Below are positions 39,025 to 39,244 of a DNA stretch of 39,244 nucleotides, one piece after another. A program made the position numbers and the translations under genes. The notes beneath the pieces were generated by a model. That model was not told where the DNA came from, searched no databases, and was given only the letters and a program-made list of their open reading frames with translations. The stretch comes from a virus: positions 1 to 39,244 of IMG/VR virus record IMGVR_UViG_3300042543_000481; one strand, written 5' to 3'. The stretch's first letter is position 1. The number at the start of each line of letters is the position of its first letter.

Positions 39025-39244
39025 TTAAAAAAGCAGATATGCAATACAAGGTGACGCTGGATCATCAATATATAATGCGTTAATGTTTACTAGGTTGAGA
39101 GGATAAAAATATGCATTTGTAAAAGCTGTAACATTATTTTCTTCCAAATAATTTATTCCAGTAGCTAAATTTGTTTCAAACATCATTGGATTTAAGGTGC
39201 TAAAATTGCTATGGACAATATTGTAAGTATTGCCTAGAGTATCC
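39025..39244 (-). CDS. Hypothetical protein, C-terminal part only (runs off the window)
   Basis: The last 72 residues of a minus-strand gene whose start is beyond position 39244. It contains LNPMMFETNLATGINYLEEN, then NVTAFTNAYFYPLNLVNINA, and ends with ASPCIAYLLF. No family recognised; mainly beta-like with many Asn and aromatic residues, similar in flavour to phage structural proteins. It lies upstream of the small beta-rich gene, in the same orientation and spaced for co-translation. Confidence 0.6.
   Translation of the reverse strand, partial: DTLGNTYNIVHSNFSTLNPMMFETNLATGINYLEENNVTAFTNAYFYPLNLVNINALYIDDPASPCIAYLLF

Overview
This window is a stretch of an AT-rich, T4-like myovirus genome, most likely from an aquatic bacterium. 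The evidence is a full T4-type replication and recombination set: clamp loader gp44/gp62, RegA, B-family polymerase gp43, UvsX, helicase gp41 and primase gp61. With it are the accessory genes usual in marine and freshwater T4-like phages (ThyX, a probable class II ribonucleotide reductase, dUTPase, a RuvC-like resolvase, an MGME1-like PD-(D/E)XK exonuclease, collagen-like fibres). No host housekeeping or photosynthesis gene is present. A circularly permuted tmRNA is weak evidence for an alphaproteobacterial, betaproteobacterial or cyanobacterial host, because host tmRNAs of that layout occur in those groups.

Layout. 1-1845: end of the sliding clamp, clamp loader, RegA. 1850-11437: an island of a glycosyltransferase and six fibre or virion-surface genes (two with G-X-Y collagen repeats, two tandem ~500-residue paralogues); it sits where gene 43 follows regA in T4. 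11477-13269: dUTPase, then three minus-strand membrane genes that look like a lysis cassette. 13335-24107: a long plus-strand run for nucleotide metabolism, replication, recombination and dNTP synthesis. 24091-25448: four minus-strand genes (two zinc-binding, two small or unknown). 25484-35935: a plus-strand run of large virion-type proteins, several with T4-like capsid-targeting or prohead-protease site signatures, interrupted by an exonuclease and a small DNA-binding-type protein. 35932-39244: minus-strand small phage genes, a permuted tmRNA with its terminator, a tRNA-Tyr and a truncated gene at the window end.

Regulation. Two promoter classes can be seen. Sigma70-like TTGACA/TATAAT pairs precede dut, the NTP-pyrophosphohydrolase-like gene, the gene at 16166, the exonuclease and two minus-strand operons. 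T4-late-like TATAAATA or CTAAATA boxes precede several virion and minus-strand genes. In both classes the -10 box often lies only 6-8 nt before the start codon with no Shine-Dalgarno sequence, which predicts leaderless or nearly leaderless mRNAs.

The items most worth following up are the permuted phage tmRNA (predicted tag AANELAIAA), the promoter-abutting start codons, the candidate capsid-packaged proteins at 25672-34720 (one with an HNH-like tail, one laid out like a polyprotein), and a hairpin that would hide an internal ribosome binding site at 30673-30688. All functional statements come from reading motifs by eye; no database search was run.
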